A stretch of 64,000 nucleotides of DNA from Algibacter luteus (lineage in GTDB: Bacteria > Bacteroidota > Bacteroidia > Flavobacteriales > Flavobacteriaceae), in assembly GCF_900141715.1 (NCBI RefSeq), contig NZ_FQYK01000001.1:682001-746000 (forward strand), read 5' to 3'. The position numbers and the translations under genes are program-made. Shown here piece by piece: positions 1 to 8,327 of this stretch. The notes beneath the pieces were generated by a model. That model saw nothing but the letters and a program-made list of their open reading frames with translations. It did not search any database and had not been told where the DNA came from. Each line of letters begins with the position of its first letter. The first letter of the stretch is position 1.

Positions 1-1
1 C

Positions 2-538
2 GTAAAAGGGTTTGATGTTAATGTGAAATATATTGGACCCTTAAGTAGATTTACCAAAAGTGATACTGATATAAAACACGATTTATTGGTTTTACTCTCC
101 GGACCTGAACCGCAACGCTCTTTCCTCGAGACCAAATTGCTTGCAGCGTTAAAAAGCTATTCTGGGGATGTTGTTTTTGTTAAAGGAGTGATAGAGAAAG
201 AACAAACTAAACAAGTGCAAGGACACTTAACTATCTATAACTTCATGACTTCTAACTTATTAGAAAAAACAATAAAGGAGAGTGCTTTGGTATTATCTAG
301 ATCGGGTTACACCACGATTATGGATTTAGCGAAACTGAATAAGAAAGCTTTTTTTATACCAACGCCAGGGCAGTTTGAGCAAGAATATTTAGCAAAACGA
401 CTTAGCGAAATGCAGATAGCACCAAGTTGCCATCAAGACGAATTTAAAATTGAAAAGTTGAATGAAGTTGAAACCTTTAAAGGTTTAAAAGCGTATGATT
501 TTGAAGTCGATTTTAAAGATTTATTCAGCCTTTTCTAA
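2..538 (+). CDS. Glycosyltransferase, GT28/MurG-like C-terminal part (5' end outside window)
   Basis: The reading frame is open to the left edge, so the N-terminal acceptor domain is missing; 178 codons are present. The visible part looks like the nucleotide-sugar-binding half of a GT-B glycosyltransferase of the GT28/MurG type: a beta-strand start (LLVLLSGPEPQR), then SRSGYTTIMDLAKLNK followed by FFIPTPGQFEQEYLA, the usual donor-site layout with a Ser-Gly loop and a late Gln-Glu-His/Tyr segment. The donor and acceptor cannot be told from this fragment. Its stop codon lies inside the 3' end of the convergent histidine kinase gene (18 bp overlap). The family call is moderately sure, the specific reaction unknown. 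Confidence 0.6.
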   Translation, partial: VKGFDVNVKYIGPLSRFTKSDTDIKHDLLVLLSGPEPQRSFLETKLLAALKSYSGDVVFVKGVIEKEQTKQVQGHLTIYNFMTSNLLEKTIKESALVLSRSGYTTIMDLAKLNKKAFFIPTPGQFEQEYLAKRLSEMQIAPSCHQDEFKIEKLNEVETFKGLKAYDFEVDFKDLFSLF

Positions 539-1564
539 AGTAAAAGAGAACTCGCTACCCACTCCAAACTCACTTTCTACATAAATTTTTTCTTGATGCG
601 CTTCAATTATATGCTTAACAATTGAAAGTCCAAGACCAGAACCACCTTCTTTTCTTGAGCCACTTTTATCTACACGGAAAAAACGCTCAAAAAGGCGCGG
701 TATATGTACCTTTGCAATACCTTCGCCATTGTCGGTAACACGCACTATTACTTTGTTTTTAATAAGGTTTTCAATACTGACTTCTGTAGTGCCTTTTTCG
801 CTTCCGTATTTTATAGAGTTTACTATTAAATTTACGATGACTTGTTGAATACGTTCCTTATCTGCTCTAACGAGTATGGGTTTAGGGTAGTCTCTATCGA
901 AAGTTAAAGTAATTTTTTTCTTATTAGCTTTCATTTCTAACATATCGAACACATTTTTCACCAATTCTACAATGTTAAAAACACTCATATTTAAACTTAA
1001 ATCACCAACTTCTAGTTTGGTAATCATGTCTAAATCTTTAATTATATAACCTAACCTCTCGATGCCTTTACTAGCTCTTTCTAAGTATTTTTCTCTAATA
1101 TTTTTATCATCCATTGCACCATCAAGTAAGGTTAAAATATAACCTTGTACTGTAAATAATGGCGTTTTTAATTCGTGAGAAACATTACCTAAAAATTCTT
1201 TTCTATACTCTTCTCTTACTTTTAAGGTTTCAATTTCAATCTTTTTGTCTTTAGCGAATTTATCAATTTCTTCTGTTAAGGTTTTCATGTCGGTCGTTAT
1301 GGGACCTTTGGAGAAACTTGCCGTTTCCAAAAGAGTTAAATCGTCGTAGATTTTTTTTACGCGTTTATAAATAAATCGTTCTACACTAAATTGAATAATT
1401 ATAAACGAAAATAAATAAATACAAATAGCGAACAATATTGGGTAATACCATTGCAAAATATCAAGGTAATACAAAAAAACACTCAGTAAGAGTGTTGTGT
1501 ATAGCGTGATATAAAATGCCGTACGAACAGCAAATCGATATGATTTTTTAAATTTTGCTTGCAT
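521..1564 (-). CDS. Sensor histidine kinase, PhoR-like
   Basis: A 347-residue membrane sensor kinase. Two hydrophobic segments (about residues 12-32 and 41-60) with almost no periplasmic loop are followed by a linker coiled coil and a HisKA domain with the phospho-accepting histidine H130 in NVSHELKTPL. The HATPase domain shows the N box (VNLIVNSIKYG), DNGEGI and GGSGLGLSIV. The gene begins within the stop codon of the response regulator upstream (TAATG, one shared base), so the two are translated together as a pair. The architecture matches the PhoR-like kinase found next to a PhoB-like regulator throughout flavobacteria; the phosphate-sensing role is inferred from that family, not from this sequence. 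Confidence 0.9.
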   Translation of the reverse strand: MQAKFKKSYRFAVRTAFYITLYTTLLLSVFLYYLDILQWYYPILFAICIYLFSFIIIQFSVERFIYKRVKKIYDDLTLLETASFSKGPITTDMKTLTEEIDKFAKDKKIEIETLKVREEYRKEFLGNVSHELKTPLFTVQGYILTLLDGAMDDKNIREKYLERASKGIERLGYIIKDLDMITKLEVGDLSLNMSVFNIVELVKNVFDMLEMKANKKKITLTFDRDYPKPILVRADKERIQQVIVNLIVNSIKYGSEKGTTEVSIENLIKNKVIVRVTDNGEGIAKVHIPRLFERFFRVDKSGSRKEGGSGLGLSIVKHIIEAHQEKIYVESEFGVGSEFSFTLEKAE

Positions 1565-2244
1565 TAATCTACAAACTTGTAGCCTACACCTTTTATGGTT
1601 TTAAAGCTATTATCGCCTAATTTTTCTCGAAGTTTTCTAATATGAACATCAATGGTTCTACCACCAACTATAACTTCATTACCCCAAACGGCATCAAGTA
1701 TTTCATTTCTTTTAAATACTTTACCCGGTTTAGATGCCAATAAAGATAATAATTCAAATTCTTTTCTAGGTAAAATTAATTCTTTCCCTTTTGATATTAT
1801 TTTATACTCATCACGGTTAATTACCAAGTTTCCTACTTTTACGGTATCTGCTACATCGTCTTCTTTAAAGCGTCTTAAAAGCGCTTTTACTTTACTAACT
1901 AATACTTTAGGCTTTATTGGTTTTGTGATATAATCATCAGCGCCAGCATCAAAACCAGCAACTTGAGAGTAATCTTCACCTCTTGCTGTTAAAAATGTAA
2001 TTATTGAATTTTCTAAATCTGGAATTTTCCTGATGTTTTCGCAAGCTTCAATACCATCCATTTCAGGCATCATAACATCTAGTATAATTAAATGCGGTAA
2101 TTCTTTTTTAGCTTTCTTAACACCTTCTAGCCCGTTCTCTGCAGTAATGACTTGGTAGCCTTCATTAGATAAATTGTAACCAACAATTTCCAAGATATCT
2201 GGTTCATCATCAACCAATAAAATTTTAATATCCTTTTTTTTCAT
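1564..2244 (-). CDS. Response regulator, OmpR/PhoB family
   Basis: A 226-residue two-component regulator. The receiver domain (about 1-120) has the acidic pair in LLVDDEPD, the phospho-acceptor D56 in LIILDVMMPEMDG, a conserved Thr/Ser (FLTARGED) and Lys in DDYITKPIKP. A winged-helix DNA-binding domain follows (about 130-226, with GGRTIDVHIRKLREKLG and GVGYKF). I chose the ATG at 2244; a TTG codon lies just upstream in frame and is less likely. It is the first gene of the regulator-kinase pair and shares one base with the kinase start. The intergenic region of about 195 bp on its other side separates it from the divergent T9SS mini-protein and would hold both promoters. Confidence 0.92.
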   Translation of the reverse strand: MKKKDIKILLVDDEPDILEIVGYNLSNEGYQVITAENGLEGVKKAKKELPHLIILDVMMPEMDGIEACENIRKIPDLENSIITFLTARGEDYSQVAGFDAGADDYITKPIKPKVLVSKVKALLRRFKEDDVADTVKVGNLVINRDEYKIISKGKELILPRKEFELLSLLASKPGKVFKRNEILDAVWGNEVIVGGRTIDVHIRKLREKLGDNSFKTIKGVGYKFVD

Positions 2245-2438
2245 CAACGTTAGGAATGTTTAATCAAGTAAAGATAAAACTAAAAGCACAATTTAAATAA
2301 AAATCCAAAATTAATAACATTAAGGTAACACTCACTTCACTTGAATTTAATCTTTCGACCAATTACGCTAATCTTTAACAGTAATTTGGCATCACTTTTG
2401 TAGTATTTTATTAACTTTATAAAACCAAATCAGAGTGT

Positions 2439-2780
2439 ATGAAAAACGTTTACTATTTATTGTTATTCGTTGCCTTAACATGTTTTTCATCCCATAAAAT
2501 GGGTGCGCAAAGCGCTGTTAAGAATCCCTCTACGCAACCTATTATTGAAGGATTATCTATTTACCCTAATCCAGTAAATAAAGAAAAATCAGTTATTAGT
2601 ATAGCTTCAAAATTGAGCTTAATTAAAGACATTGAGATATTTGATGTTTTAGGAAAGCGAATTTTTGCTACGGTTTTAACTGGAAGAGAATTAAATATTT
2701 CTAATTTAAGAAAAGGAGTTTACATTTTAAAAATTACCGAAAGTGATATTAGTGAGACTCGGAAATTAGTGATAAAGTAA
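2439..2780 (+). CDS. Minimal T9SS type A sorting-domain protein
   Basis: A 113-residue secreted protein that is almost nothing but a signal peptide (about 1-23, hydrophobic core YYLLLFVALTCF) and a T9SS type A C-terminal domain. The domain shows the usual YPNPV start, a DVLGKRIF strand pair, LRKGVYILKI and a terminal RKLVIK. In normal cargo this domain directs a large exoprotein through the type IX secretion system and is then cleaved; here there is no cargo between residue about 24 and the domain at about 40. It stands alone, divergent from the PhoB-like regulator and followed by a terminator. It could be a decoy, a regulator or a structural piece of the sorting system; none is shown. Confidence 0.8.
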   Translation: MKNVYYLLLFVALTCFSSHKMGAQSAVKNPSTQPIIEGLSIYPNPVNKEKSVISIASKLSLIKDIEIFDVLGKRIFATVLTGRELNISNLRKGVYILKITESDISETRKLVIK

Positions 2781-2822
2781 AGAATATGATTAATAAATAA
2801 TCAGGTTCTTTAAATAAAGAAT

Positions 2823-2851
2823 AAAGCGTTACCTATTGGTTGCGCTTTTTT
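2823..2851 (+). terminator. Intrinsic terminator after the T9SS mini-protein
   Basis: A hairpin with outer stem AAAGCG/CGCTTT and inner stem ACC/GGT around a TATT loop is followed by a T-run, 43 bp after the stop codon at 2780. Confidence 0.75.
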
Positions 2852-2859
2852 ATTTTATC

Positions 2860-2867
2860 TACTTTTG
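2860..2867 (+). promoter_or_regulatory. Putative -7 promoter element of the LuxE-like gene
   Basis: TACTTTTG matches the Bacteroidota TAnnTTTG element exactly and lies directly after the preceding terminator. The start site would be near 2872, giving a leader of about 50 nt before the ATG at 2921. Confidence 0.5.
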
Positions 2868-2920
2868 TAAACACGATTTAATAATTGTAGCCAGATTTCA
2901 ATAGCACTGAACATTAGTTA

Positions 2921-3901
2921 ATGATAGACAACCATTCCATTTTTAATATTAAAAGCTCCTTTGAATTTGAACAATTGGCAATACAAATATTCAAACATCA
3001 ATTTGAAAACAATCGCGTTTATCGTTCTTTTTGCGATTTGCTATATAAGCACCCTAGTGAAGTAAAAACCATACTAGATATTCCATTTTTACCTATTCAG
3101 TTTTTTAAAACACGTGAAGTTTTGAGTTCTAAAAAACCTGTAAAAATTACATTCACAAGTTCTGGAACTACTGGAAGTGAAACAAGCAAACATCATATTA
3201 CCGATTTAAGTATCTACGAACAAAGCTTCACTAAAGGGTTTGAACACTTTTATGGTAAAATTGAAGATTATGTTGTTTTAGGGTTACTGCCTTCTTATTT
3301 AGAACGCGAAGGATCGTCATTGGTTTATATGGTTGATAGCATGATTAAAACATCCAACCATCCAGAAAGTGGTTTTTATTTAAATAACCTTTCGGAATTA
3401 AAAGACACTTTAACAAAAGTAGATTCAGAAGGCAAAAAAGTATTACTCATTGGGGTTTCTTTTGCTTTGCTAGATTTGGTTGAAACCCATCAATTTAATT
3501 TAAAAAACACTATCGTTATGGAAACTGGCGGTATGAAAGGTAGACGAAAAGAAATAATTAGAACCGAATTACACAACATACTAAAAAAAGGATTTGGTGT
3601 TGCACAAATACATAGTGAGTATGGCATGACCGAACTTTTAAGTCAGGCCTATTCTAAAGGTGAAGGTGTTTTTACATGTCCACCATGGATGAAAGTTCTA
3701 ACACGCGATACTGAAGATGCGTTAACCATTCAAGAATCTGGGAAAACAGGAGGACTTAATATTGTTGACTTAGCAAATGTGAATTCTTGCGCATTTATCG
3801 CGACACAAGATTTAGGAAAAACGAATCTTGATGGATCTTTTGAAGTGATAGGACGTTTCGACAACTCAGATATTCGAGGTTGCAACCTTATGGTACTATA
3901 A
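2921..3901 (+). CDS. LuxE-like acyl-protein synthetase / acyl transferase
   Basis: A 326-residue protein of the adenylate-forming LuxE (fatty-acyl-protein ligase) family. The nucleotide-binding motif FTSSGTTGSETSKH (near residue 87) is the family's Ser/Thr/Gly-rich loop, and METGGMKGRRKEI followed by IHSEYGMTELLSQAY matches the later adenylation motifs. In bioluminescent bacteria LuxE activates a fatty acid as acyl-AMP and carries it on a cysteine; no luxC or luxAB lies nearby, so light production is not implied. The gene is monocistronic, with its own promoter and terminator. In flavobacteria such genes are annotated simply as acyl transferase; the acyl group and acceptor are unknown. Confidence 0.8.
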   Translation: MIDNHSIFNIKSSFEFEQLAIQIFKHQFENNRVYRSFCDLLYKHPSEVKTILDIPFLPIQFFKTREVLSSKKPVKITFTSSGTTGSETSKHHITDLSIYEQSFTKGFEHFYGKIEDYVVLGLLPSYLEREGSSLVYMVDSMIKTSNHPESGFYLNNLSELKDTLTKVDSEGKKVLLIGVSFALLDLVETHQFNLKNTIVMETGGMKGRRKEIIRTELHNILKKGFGVAQIHSEYGMTELLSQAYSKGEGVFTCPPWMKVLTRDTEDALTIQESGKTGGLNIVDLANVNSCAFIATQDLGKTNLDGSFEVIGRFDNSDIRGCNLMVL

Positions 3902-4022
3902 ACTCAATAGCATATATTCATTCAAAAAAAATACAAGTTAGTGTAAGTTTTTAAAATAAATCACGACAAAACTCTCAGCTAAGAATAAAGAAAAATTAGT
4001 TTTTAGTTGATTGGTTAGTATT

Positions 4023-4057
4023 AAAGCCTGGGTTCTCACTCAGGCTTTATTTTTTTA
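4023..4057 (+). terminator. Intrinsic terminator between LuxE-like gene and tyrS
   Basis: The stem AAAGCCTG/CAGGCTTT with a 10-nt loop is followed by a run of Ts on the + strand, about 120 bp after the LuxE-like stop codon and overlapping the 3' end of convergent tyrS. Confidence 0.7.
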
Positions 4058-5350
4058 AACTATTTGTAACACAAAATAGTTTTTCTTTCCGCGCTGTAGA
4101 AGCACAAACTTGTTATTAATTAAGTCTTTGGAAGTAATCGTATAATCTTCTTTAACTTTCTCTTTATTTACAGAAATAGAATTTTCTTTTAATGCTCTTC
4201 TAGCTTCACCGTTAGATTTCAAAAACCCTCCTTTTTCTGCTAAAGCCGCTATAATATCTAATCCGTTTTCAATTGCAGAGGTTTCAATTTGAGTTTGTGG
4301 CACACCATCAAAAACATCTAAAAATGTTGTTTCGTTCAAGGCTTTTAAATCTTCGCTTGTAGATTTTCCAAACAATATATTACTTGCTTTAATGGCATTA
4401 TCTAAATCATCTTTAGAATGTACCATAACAGTAATTTCTTCTGCTAAACGTTTTTGTAATACTCTTAAATGAGGTGCTTCTTGGTGCTCTTCGATTAATC
4501 CGTTTATTTCCTCTTCAGTTAAAAAAGTGAATATTTTAATGTACTTTTCGGCATCTTCATCACTAGAATTTAACCAATATTGGTAAAACTTATATGGCGA
4601 TGTTCTGTTAGCATCTAACCAAACATTGCCGCCTTCAGATTTTCCAAACTTTGAACCATCAGATTTAGTAATTAACGGACAAGTAATTGCAAATCCTTTT
4701 CCACCAGCAATTCGTCTTATTAATTCGGTTCCAGTAGTAATATTTCCCCACTGGTCGCTTCCACCCATTTGAATAGAACAATCGCTTTCGCGGAATAAAT
4801 GTAAAAAATCGTAACCTTGAACAAGTTGATAGGTAAACTCAGTGAAACTCATACCTTCTGAAGCATCAGATGAAATTCTATTTTTTACAGAATCTTTAGC
4901 CATCATATAATTTACGGTAATGTGTTTCCCGACATCTCGAATAAATTCAAGAAAAGAAAAGTTTTTCATCCAATCGTAATTATTCACAAGTTCTGCCGCA
5001 TTGGCTTCATTGCTTTCAAAATCAAGAAAATGAGCCAACTGAGCCTTTATTGCCTCTTGGTTATGTCGAAGTGTTTTTTCATCTAACAAATTACGTTCGT
5101 TAGATTTCCCCGAAGGATCTCCTATCATCCCGGTTGCACCACCCACTAAAGCCACTGGTTTATGTCCACAGCGCTGATAATGCGCCAAAAGCATAATAGG
5201 AACTAAATTCCCAATGTGTAAAGAATCTGCAGTAGGATCAAAACCCACGTATGCACTTCGCATACATTCCATTAAATGTTCTTCAGCTCCAGGCATAACA
5301 GTATGTATCATGCCTCTCCAAGTTAATTCTTCAACAAAATTCTTTATCAT
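4055..5350 (-). CDS. tyrS: Tyrosyl-tRNA synthetase
   Basis: A 431-residue class I aminoacyl-tRNA synthetase that charges tRNA-Tyr in the cytoplasm. The HIGH-type motif is HIGN at 45-48 and the KMSKS-type loop is KFGKS at 234-238; the tyrosine pocket segment [12 protein letters not shown] and the GGSDQWGN motif are both present. A C-terminal S4-like RNA-binding domain (about 360-431, with [15 protein letters not shown]) completes the bacterial TyrRS layout, and the length is normal. It is a single gene with a recognisable promoter just upstream of the ATG at 5350. The identity is essentially certain. Confidence 0.97.
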   Translation of the reverse strand: MIKNFVEELTWRGMIHTVMPGAEEHLMECMRSAYVGFDPTADSLHIGNLVPIMLLAHYQRCGHKPVALVGGATGMIGDPSGKSNERNLLDEKTLRHNQEAIKAQLAHFLDFESNEANAAELVNNYDWMKNFSFLEFIRDVGKHITVNYMMAKDSVKNRISSDASEGMSFTEFTYQLVQGYDFLHLFRESDCSIQMGGSDQWGNITTGTELIRRIAGGKGFAITCPLITKSDGSKFGKSEGGNVWLDANRTSPYKFYQYWLNSSDEDAEKYIKIFTFLTEEEINGLIEEHQEAPHLRVLQKRLAEEITVMVHSKDDLDNAIKASNILFGKSTSEDLKALNETTFLDVFDGVPQTQIETSAIENGLDIIAALAEKGGFLKSNGEARRALKENSISVNKEKVKEDYTITSKDLINNKFVLLQRGKKNYFVLQIV

Positions 5351-5376
5351 GCTTCTTTAATTTTTACAAAACTATG

Positions 5377-5384
5377 CAAAGATA
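5377..5384 (-). promoter_or_regulatory. Putative -7 promoter element of tyrS
   Basis: On the minus strand TATCTTTG matches TAnnTTTG, 26 bp upstream of the tyrS ATG. The leader would be about 20 nt. Confidence 0.5.
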
Positions 5385-5437
5385 AAAATACAGGTATAAT
5401 TCCTTATGTATTCTGAATAATTCTTTAATTTAGTTGC

Positions 5438-6442
5438 ATGATTTTAGTAACAGGAGGAACAGGATTAGTTGGGGCACATTTACTTTACAAGCTCATCTCT
5501 AATAAGGAAAAAGTAAGAGCTATTTATAGAAATGAACGAAAACTAGATAACACTAAAAATGTATTCTCTTGTTATACCAAAGATTACACAGCCTTATTTG
5601 ATGCGATTGAATGGGTTCAAGCTGATATTTTAGATATTCCAGCACTTACCGAAGCCTTTGCAGGCGTCACTAAAGTGTATCATTGTGCAGCTTTTGTTTC
5701 TTTTGAGCCCGATAAATACCATCTACTTAGGAAAACCAATATTGAAGGAACTGCGAATATTGTTAACCTATCATTAGCTCACAATATATCAAAACTTTGC
5801 TATGTGAGTTCTATTGCTGCCATTGGGCATACAATTAACAATGACCCCATCTCTGAAAAAACGATTTGGAACCCAGAAGACGACCATAGTGTTTACGCCA
5901 TAACCAAATATGGTGCAGAAATGGAAGTTTGGCGAGGCACTCAAGAAGGACTAGATGCTGTTATTGTTAATCCGGGTGTTATTTTAGGTGCAGGAATTTG
6001 GCGTTATGGTACTGGAAGTTTGTTTAAGAAAGCAAAACATGGCATGAGATTTTACACATCTGGAACCGTTGCTTTAATTTCTGTTGATGATGTTATAAAT
6101 GTTATGATACAATTGATGCAGAGTAATATTATTAACGAGCGCTTTGTTTTAGTTGCTGAAAACTGGACTTACAAAGATTTTATACACTCTTTAGCTAAAT
6201 CTGTTAACGCTAAACCACCTAAAAAAATGGCTGGAAGTATACTTTTAAAAATGGCTTGGAAATTAGATTGGTTAACACACAAAATAACAGGTAAAAGAAG
6301 GGAACTCACAAAACATATTGTAAAGTCGTTAACTACAGAAACTAATTATAACAATGATAAAATAAAAACCGCCTTAGATCTTGAATTTAAGGCGGTTAAT
6401 CAAACTATTCGTAAAATTGGCAGCCAGTTTCTTAATCAGTAA
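5438..6442 (+). CDS. NAD-dependent epimerase/dehydratase family protein
   Basis: A 334-residue extended short-chain dehydrogenase. The dinucleotide-binding loop GGTGLVG sits at residues 6-12 at the very N terminus, and the catalytic pair is Y153/K157 in YAITKYGAE, preceded by the active-site Ser strand CYVSSIAAIG. After the Rossmann half the protein is divergent (substrate-binding domain, about 180-334), which fits the dihydroflavonol-reductase-like branch of the family rather than a sugar-nucleotide 4-epimerase. The substrate is not determined. A near-consensus promoter (TAATTTAG) ends five bases before the ATG. The 3' end overlaps the convergent DUF4296 gene by 11 bp. Confidence 0.85.
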   Translation: MILVTGGTGLVGAHLLYKLISNKEKVRAIYRNERKLDNTKNVFSCYTKDYTALFDAIEWVQADILDIPALTEAFAGVTKVYHCAAFVSFEPDKYHLLRKTNIEGTANIVNLSLAHNISKLCYVSSIAAIGHTINNDPISEKTIWNPEDDHSVYAITKYGAEMEVWRGTQEGLDAVIVNPGVILGAGIWRYGTGSLFKKAKHGMRFYTSGTVALISVDDVINVMIQLMQSNIINERFVLVAENWTYKDFIHSLAKSVNAKPPKKMAGSILLKMAWKLDWLTHKITGKRRELTKHIVKSLTTETNYNNDKIKTALDLEFKAVNQTIRKIGSQFLNQ

Positions 6443-6977
6443 TTGGCTCTATTAAATCTTCAATTTCTTCAATACTTTTTTCAAGCAACTCATCATCAAT
6501 CTGCAAGGAATCTCTTAAAATTATAGTTCCTAATGAATCTTTATTTTTAGGTGATTGCAGTTCCTTTTCTTTTAAAACTTTCGCTAAACTATCTGCTTCT
6601 CTTTTAGTTTGCGCCTTCCATTCCTCTGCTTCTATTTCTTTTAATTTTTCTTTTAATTTTTCTAAACTATCAGTGACTTTACTATAAATCGCCTCATAAT
6701 CATCAACATAAAAAGCGTAATAACTATTACTTAAGGCAAACTGCAAACTATCAATATCATGTTTTTCGTAGATATAAGTATTTAGATTAACACCCGCATC
6801 TCGCATTACTAATTTGTTTGCTGAATTAGCAGAGGTTAAAAGTTTAGCGTCAATTAAAACAGACACCATTTTATCTTTAGAAATTAAATTTTTAGGCTTT
6901 TCTGGTCCCTTCAATTTTGCACAAGATATGACGGTAAGTAAAAATGTAATAAATAAAATATATCGTTTAAAAATCAT
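6432..6977 (-). CDS. DUF4296 lipoprotein
   Basis: A 181-residue protein with a lipoprotein signal (hydrophobic stretch then LLTVISCAKL, lipidated Cys near residue 19), so it is probably anchored in a membrane on the periplasmic side. The central region (KMVSVLIDAKLLTSA and YIYEKHDIDSLQF) resembles the DUF4296 family of Bacteroidota, of unknown function; a charged coiled coil (about 105-150) rich in Lys and Glu follows. It is the last gene of a minus-strand run, overlapping the dihydroorotase stop by four bases (ATGA), and its own 3' end overlaps the convergent epimerase gene. Its function cannot be inferred from the sequence. Confidence 0.75.
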   Translation of the reverse strand: MIFKRYILFITFLLTVISCAKLKGPEKPKNLISKDKMVSVLIDAKLLTSANSANKLVMRDAGVNLNTYIYEKHDIDSLQFALSNSYYAFYVDDYEAIYSKVTDSLEKLKEKLKEIEAEEWKAQTKREADSLAKVLKEKELQSPKNKDSLGTIILRDSLQIDDELLEKSIEEIEDLIEPITD

Positions 6978-8320
6978 CTATTAAAAGTTAATCGTTTTGC
7001 TGATTTTACATCACTAAATTTAGCATTTTGATACACCAAATTCCCATTTAAAAAGGTATGTGTTATTCTAGACTTAAAGGTTGCTCCTTCAAAAGGTGAC
7101 CATCCGCATTTATACAAAACGTTTTCCTTAGTAACAGTCCATGGGTTATTTAAATCGACTAAGACGATATCGGCATAATAGCCTTCTTTAATATAACCTC
7201 GACGTTCAACTTGAAATAATATAGCCGGATTATGACACATTTTTTCAACTATTTTCTCAAGTGAAATTTTTTCTTTGTGATACATTTCTAACATCGCAGG
7301 CAAGGCATGTTGCACTAAAGGCCCTCCTGAAGGTGCACTTGTATAAACGTTTGCTTTTTCATCCTTAGTATGTGGCGCATGGTCTGTTGCAATAACGTCA
7401 ATTCTATCATCTAACAGCGCTTCCCATAATTGATCTCTGTCTTTGGACGTTTTTACCGCGGGGTTCCATTTTATTAATGTACCTTTTTTGTCGTAATCTT
7501 CATCAGAAAACCAAAGATGATGAATACATACCTCTGCAGTTATTTTCTTTTCTGACAAAGGAATTTTATTTGTAAATAAACTTGTTTCTTTTCCAGTTGA
7601 AAGATGAAACACATGCAACCTTGCTCCTGTTTTTTTAGCTAATTCTATTGCTTTTGAAGACGATAAATAACAAGCTTCTTCACTTCTAATTATAGGATGG
7701 TATTTAATTGGAATATCGTCTCCAAACTTGTCCATATGCTCCTGCAGGTTTCTTTTTATGGTAGCTTCATCTTCACAATGTACAGAAATTACCATAGAGG
7801 TGCTTTTGAAAATTTTTTCTAAAACTTTTGGGTCGTCTACCAGCATATTACCAGTTGACGAGCCTAAAAATAATTTTAAACCAGCAACTTGGTTAACATC
7901 GAGTTTTAAAATTTCATCTAAATTATCGTTAGTTCCTCCAAACATAAACGAATAATTGGCGTATGATGTTTTTGCCGCTGCGGCAAACTTTTCTTCTAAT
8001 TTTTCAATGGTTGTGGTTTGGGGATTGGTATTTGGCATTTCTATAAAAGATGTAATACCACCTGCAATAGCTGCTCTAGATTCCGTTTCAATATTTGCCT
8101 TATGAGTTAAACCCGGTTCTCTAAAATGAACTTGATCATCGATGGCTCCAGGTAAAAGATATTTTCCTTCGGCATCAATGACGTTAACATCGGCAGATTT
8201 CGGACTAATTGATTCTGATACCTGTTTGATGCATTCTCCTTCTATCAATACATCACCCGAAAAAATAATGCCTTCATTTACTATTTTGGCATTCTTTATT
8301 AGTGTAATTTTCTCTCTCAT
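6974..8320 (-). CDS. pyrC: Dihydroorotase (type I, allantoinase-like)
   Basis: A 448-residue amidohydrolase of the cyclic amidase superfamily. It should interconvert N-carbamoyl-aspartate and dihydroorotate, the third step of pyrimidine synthesis. Recognisable motifs are GAIDDQVHFREPGL (about 58-71), AGLKLFLGSSTGN carrying the probable carbamylated Lys, VSVHCED, RLHVFHLST, CIHHLW and the catalytic IATDHAPH. The usual HxH metal pair at the N-terminal motif reads Q-V-H here, so one metal ligand is replaced; I remember this variant as common in flavobacterial dihydroorotases. It is transcribed between the mannosyltransferase (7 bp gap) and the DUF4296 gene (4 bp overlap). An allantoinase or hydantoinase role is a less likely alternative. 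Confidence 0.88.
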   Translation of the reverse strand: MREKITLIKNAKIVNEGIIFSGDVLIEGECIKQVSESISPKSADVNVIDAEGKYLLPGAIDDQVHFREPGLTHKANIETESRAAIAGGITSFIEMPNTNPQTTTIEKLEEKFAAAAKTSYANYSFMFGGTNDNLDEILKLDVNQVAGLKLFLGSSTGNMLVDDPKVLEKIFKSTSMVISVHCEDEATIKRNLQEHMDKFGDDIPIKYHPIIRSEEACYLSSSKAIELAKKTGARLHVFHLSTGKETSLFTNKIPLSEKKITAEVCIHHLWFSDEDYDKKGTLIKWNPAVKTSKDRDQLWEALLDDRIDVIATDHAPHTKDEKANVYTSAPSGGPLVQHALPAMLEMYHKEKISLEKIVEKMCHNPAILFQVERRGYIKEGYYADIVLVDLNNPWTVTKENVLYKCGWSPFEGATFKSRITHTFLNGNLVYQNAKFSDVKSAKRLTFNR

Positions 8321-8327
8321 AAATATC

